From the NCBI GenBank assembly GCA_017478025.1, contig JAFVGZ010000006.1, forward strand, positions 49,416 to 113,415: a stretch of 64,000 nucleotides of DNA. The letters run 5' to 3'. The stretch is from Prevotella sp. (GTDB lineage: Bacteria; Bacteroidota; Bacteroidia; Bacteroidales; Bacteroidaceae). The position numbers and the translations under genes are program-made. Below, piece by piece: positions 62,922 to 64,000 of this stretch; the first letter of the stretch is position 1, and every line of letters starts with the position of its first letter. A model generated the notes under the pieces. It was not told the DNA's origin and made no database searches. It saw only the letters and a program-made list of their open reading frames with translations.

Positions 62922-63551
62922 TCAGTCGTTTTTCGTCAGGAAATCCACGAGTTTTGCTGTTGCCCTGCCTCGGTGCGATATGTGGTTCTTTTCTTCGGCT
63001 GACATCTCGGCGAAGGTGGAGGTGTGCTCGTCTGGCTGGAAGATCGGGTCGTAGCCGAAGCCCTCTGCTCCGTGACGCTCTGGTGTTATCTTGCCCTTCA
63101 CGATACCCTCAAAGAGATGCTCCTTACCGCCTTGTATCAGGACTATGACGGTGCGGAACTGCGCGCTGCGGTCTGCCTGGCCCTGCAAGGCGTCAAGTAG
63201 CTTGCGCATGTTGGCCTCCGAGTCGTGGTCATTCTGGGCGCCCCAGCGGTTTGTGCCGTCTGCAGCGACATCCTCTGGCAGCGAGGCATAGCGTGCCGAG
63301 GATACTCCGGGGGCACCTCCAAGGGCACTTACCTCCAAGCCCGTATCGTCGGCAAAGCAGTCATAATGGTAATGCTCATAGACATATCTCGCCTTCTCCA
63401 GGGCGTTGCCCTCCAAAGTGTCATGCGTTTCGGGCAGCTCTTCGTGGCAACCGATGTCGCTGAGTGACAAAATTTCGTATGAATCGCCAATAATCTGACG
63501 TACTTCGGTCAGTTTGTGGCTGTTGTTTGTTGCAAAAACCAGTTTCTTCAT
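62922..63551 (-). CDS. rdgB: XTP/dITP diphosphatase (RdgB/HAM1)
   Basis: House-cleaning nucleotide pyrophosphatase; removes ITP, XTP and deoxy forms. 209 residues. [63 protein letters not shown] and [20 protein letters not shown] with [10 protein letters not shown] are all family motifs. A middle segment ([23 protein letters not shown]) is slightly longer than in E. coli RdgB. Confidence 0.96.
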   Translation of the reverse strand: MKKLVFATNNSHKLTEVRQIIGDSYEILSLSDIGCHEELPETHDTLEGNALEKARYVYEHYHYDCFADDTGLEVSALGGAPGVSSARYASLPEDVAADGTNRWGAQNDHDSEANMRKLLDALQGQADRSAQFRTVIVLIQGGKEHLFEGIVKGKITPERHGAEGFGYDPIFQPDEHTSTFAEMSAEEKNHISHRGRATAKLVDFLTKND

Positions 63552-63641
63552 TCTATTTTCTGTTTTGTTCTTTTATCTTGTGTTCAGAAATGCTCTTCTC
63601 CCTTATGTTCTTTTATGAGGGAGCATAGGTTGAATAGCTCA

Positions 63642-63649
63642 CAAAGGTA
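63642..63649 (-). promoter_or_regulatory. -7 element for rdgB
   Basis: TACCTTTG on the minus strand; start near 63635, leader about 84 nt. -33 spacing is poor. Confidence 0.55.
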
Positions 63650-63900
63650 CAAATTCTATTGAAATAATGCCCCATCAAGCATGTGAAATCGCTTTGAGTA
63701 GGCTGTTTTTTATGGTTTTTTAGTGAAAAGTGCCGCATAATCTTACTCAACTTTCGCAGAATCCTTGTGCTTTTATTCGACTGGCGAGTAATATTCTTAA
63801 CATGAATGCCCAGTTCTAGTAGTTTTTATAACGTGAATGCCCATGAATTATTCATTAATTTTCCATCCTACCTTTGCAGTCGGAATCGAATAACAAAGAT
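63650..63900. other. Noncoding region at the right edge
   Basis: No gene. Contains AACATGAATGCCCA (63799) and AACGTGAATGCCCATGAATT (63830), spaced 31 bp; a third copy is upstream of HU1 at 39105. Confidence 0.5.
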
Positions 63901-63931
63901 TTGTATAAACAAAAGTTAATTTGTACCTTTG
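63901..63931 (+). promoter_or_regulatory. Promoter of a gene beyond the right edge
   Basis: TTG (63901-63903) and TACCTTTG (63924-63931), 20 bp apart. No start codon with a long frame follows before 64000, so the leader exceeds 60 nt. Confidence 0.75.
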
Positions 63932-64000
63932 TTGTAGAAAGGATGGATTAACCTCCAGAGGGTACTCTATAATTTCCGTAAGACCAGAGTCTACAATTCA

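Overview
The window is a chromosome segment from a member of the Bacteroidales, most likely Prevotella or a close relative (Prevotellaceae). Evidence: a SusC/SusD pair; many promoters of the Bacteroidota type (TTTG about 20 bp before TAnnTTTG, mostly TAACTTTG); the moxR-bat aerotolerance operon; Bacteroidota-only families (DUF4270, DUF4248, DUF4738, HU-related proteins, small GT5 synthase); a Na+-dependent methylmalonyl-CoA decarboxylase for succinate-propionate metabolism; and a dense population of short intergenic repeats. No rRNA, tRNA or CRISPR array was seen.

Layout. 0-6.5 kb: a susD-susC pair on the minus strand with its own promoter and terminator, then about 1 kb of noncoding DNA with a four-copy 22-bp repeat array. 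6.5-9.4 kb: a Tyr/Trp/Gly-rich secreted protein and an OmpP1/FadL-type outer-membrane protein (plus strand). 9.7-20.6 kb, minus strand: thrS, a 36-codon gene, a DUF4270 lipoprotein, a GT5 glucan synthase, then methylmalonyl-CoA decarboxylase (OadG-like subunit, biotin carrier, beta subunit, epimerase, MmdA) and an AspT/YidE-type transporter. 21.5-36.4 kb, plus strand: moxR, DUF58, a BatD-like protein and batA-batE, then a PAP2 phosphatase, queA, nadE, ispE and dnaB. 36.6-37.9 kb: a zinc metallopeptidase and a histone-H1-like protein with a winged helix (minus).

38-46 kb is an accessory region on the minus strand: two HU-related proteins, DUF4248, a CHC2/Toprim primase carrying repeat sequence inside its reading frame, a DUF3987-like protein, two unknown proteins, a perfect 27-bp inverted repeat and a frameshifted IS1380-type transposase remnant. 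It looks like a decayed or domesticated replication module. A secreted six-hairpin-glycosidase-like protein follows at 46.6 kb.

48.9-52.5 kb is a DpnII-type restriction-modification locus: a DpnD/PcfM-like protein, a structured RNA candidate, M.DpnM-like methylase, DpnII-like endonuclease and a DpnA-like methylase with a long C-terminal extension. The first gene is preceded by four GATC sites, three of them spaced 10 and 20 bp apart. This is the part most likely to hold something undescribed.

52.8-64 kb returns to core genes: pyrI-pyrB (minus) divergent from a class A penicillin-binding protein, uxaC, alaS with a structured leader, a membrane-anchored TPR protein, a DUF4738 lipoprotein and rdgB (minus). 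The right edge carries a well-formed plus-strand promoter whose gene lies outside the window.

All calls come from reading the sequence and from remembered family features; no search or folding program was run.
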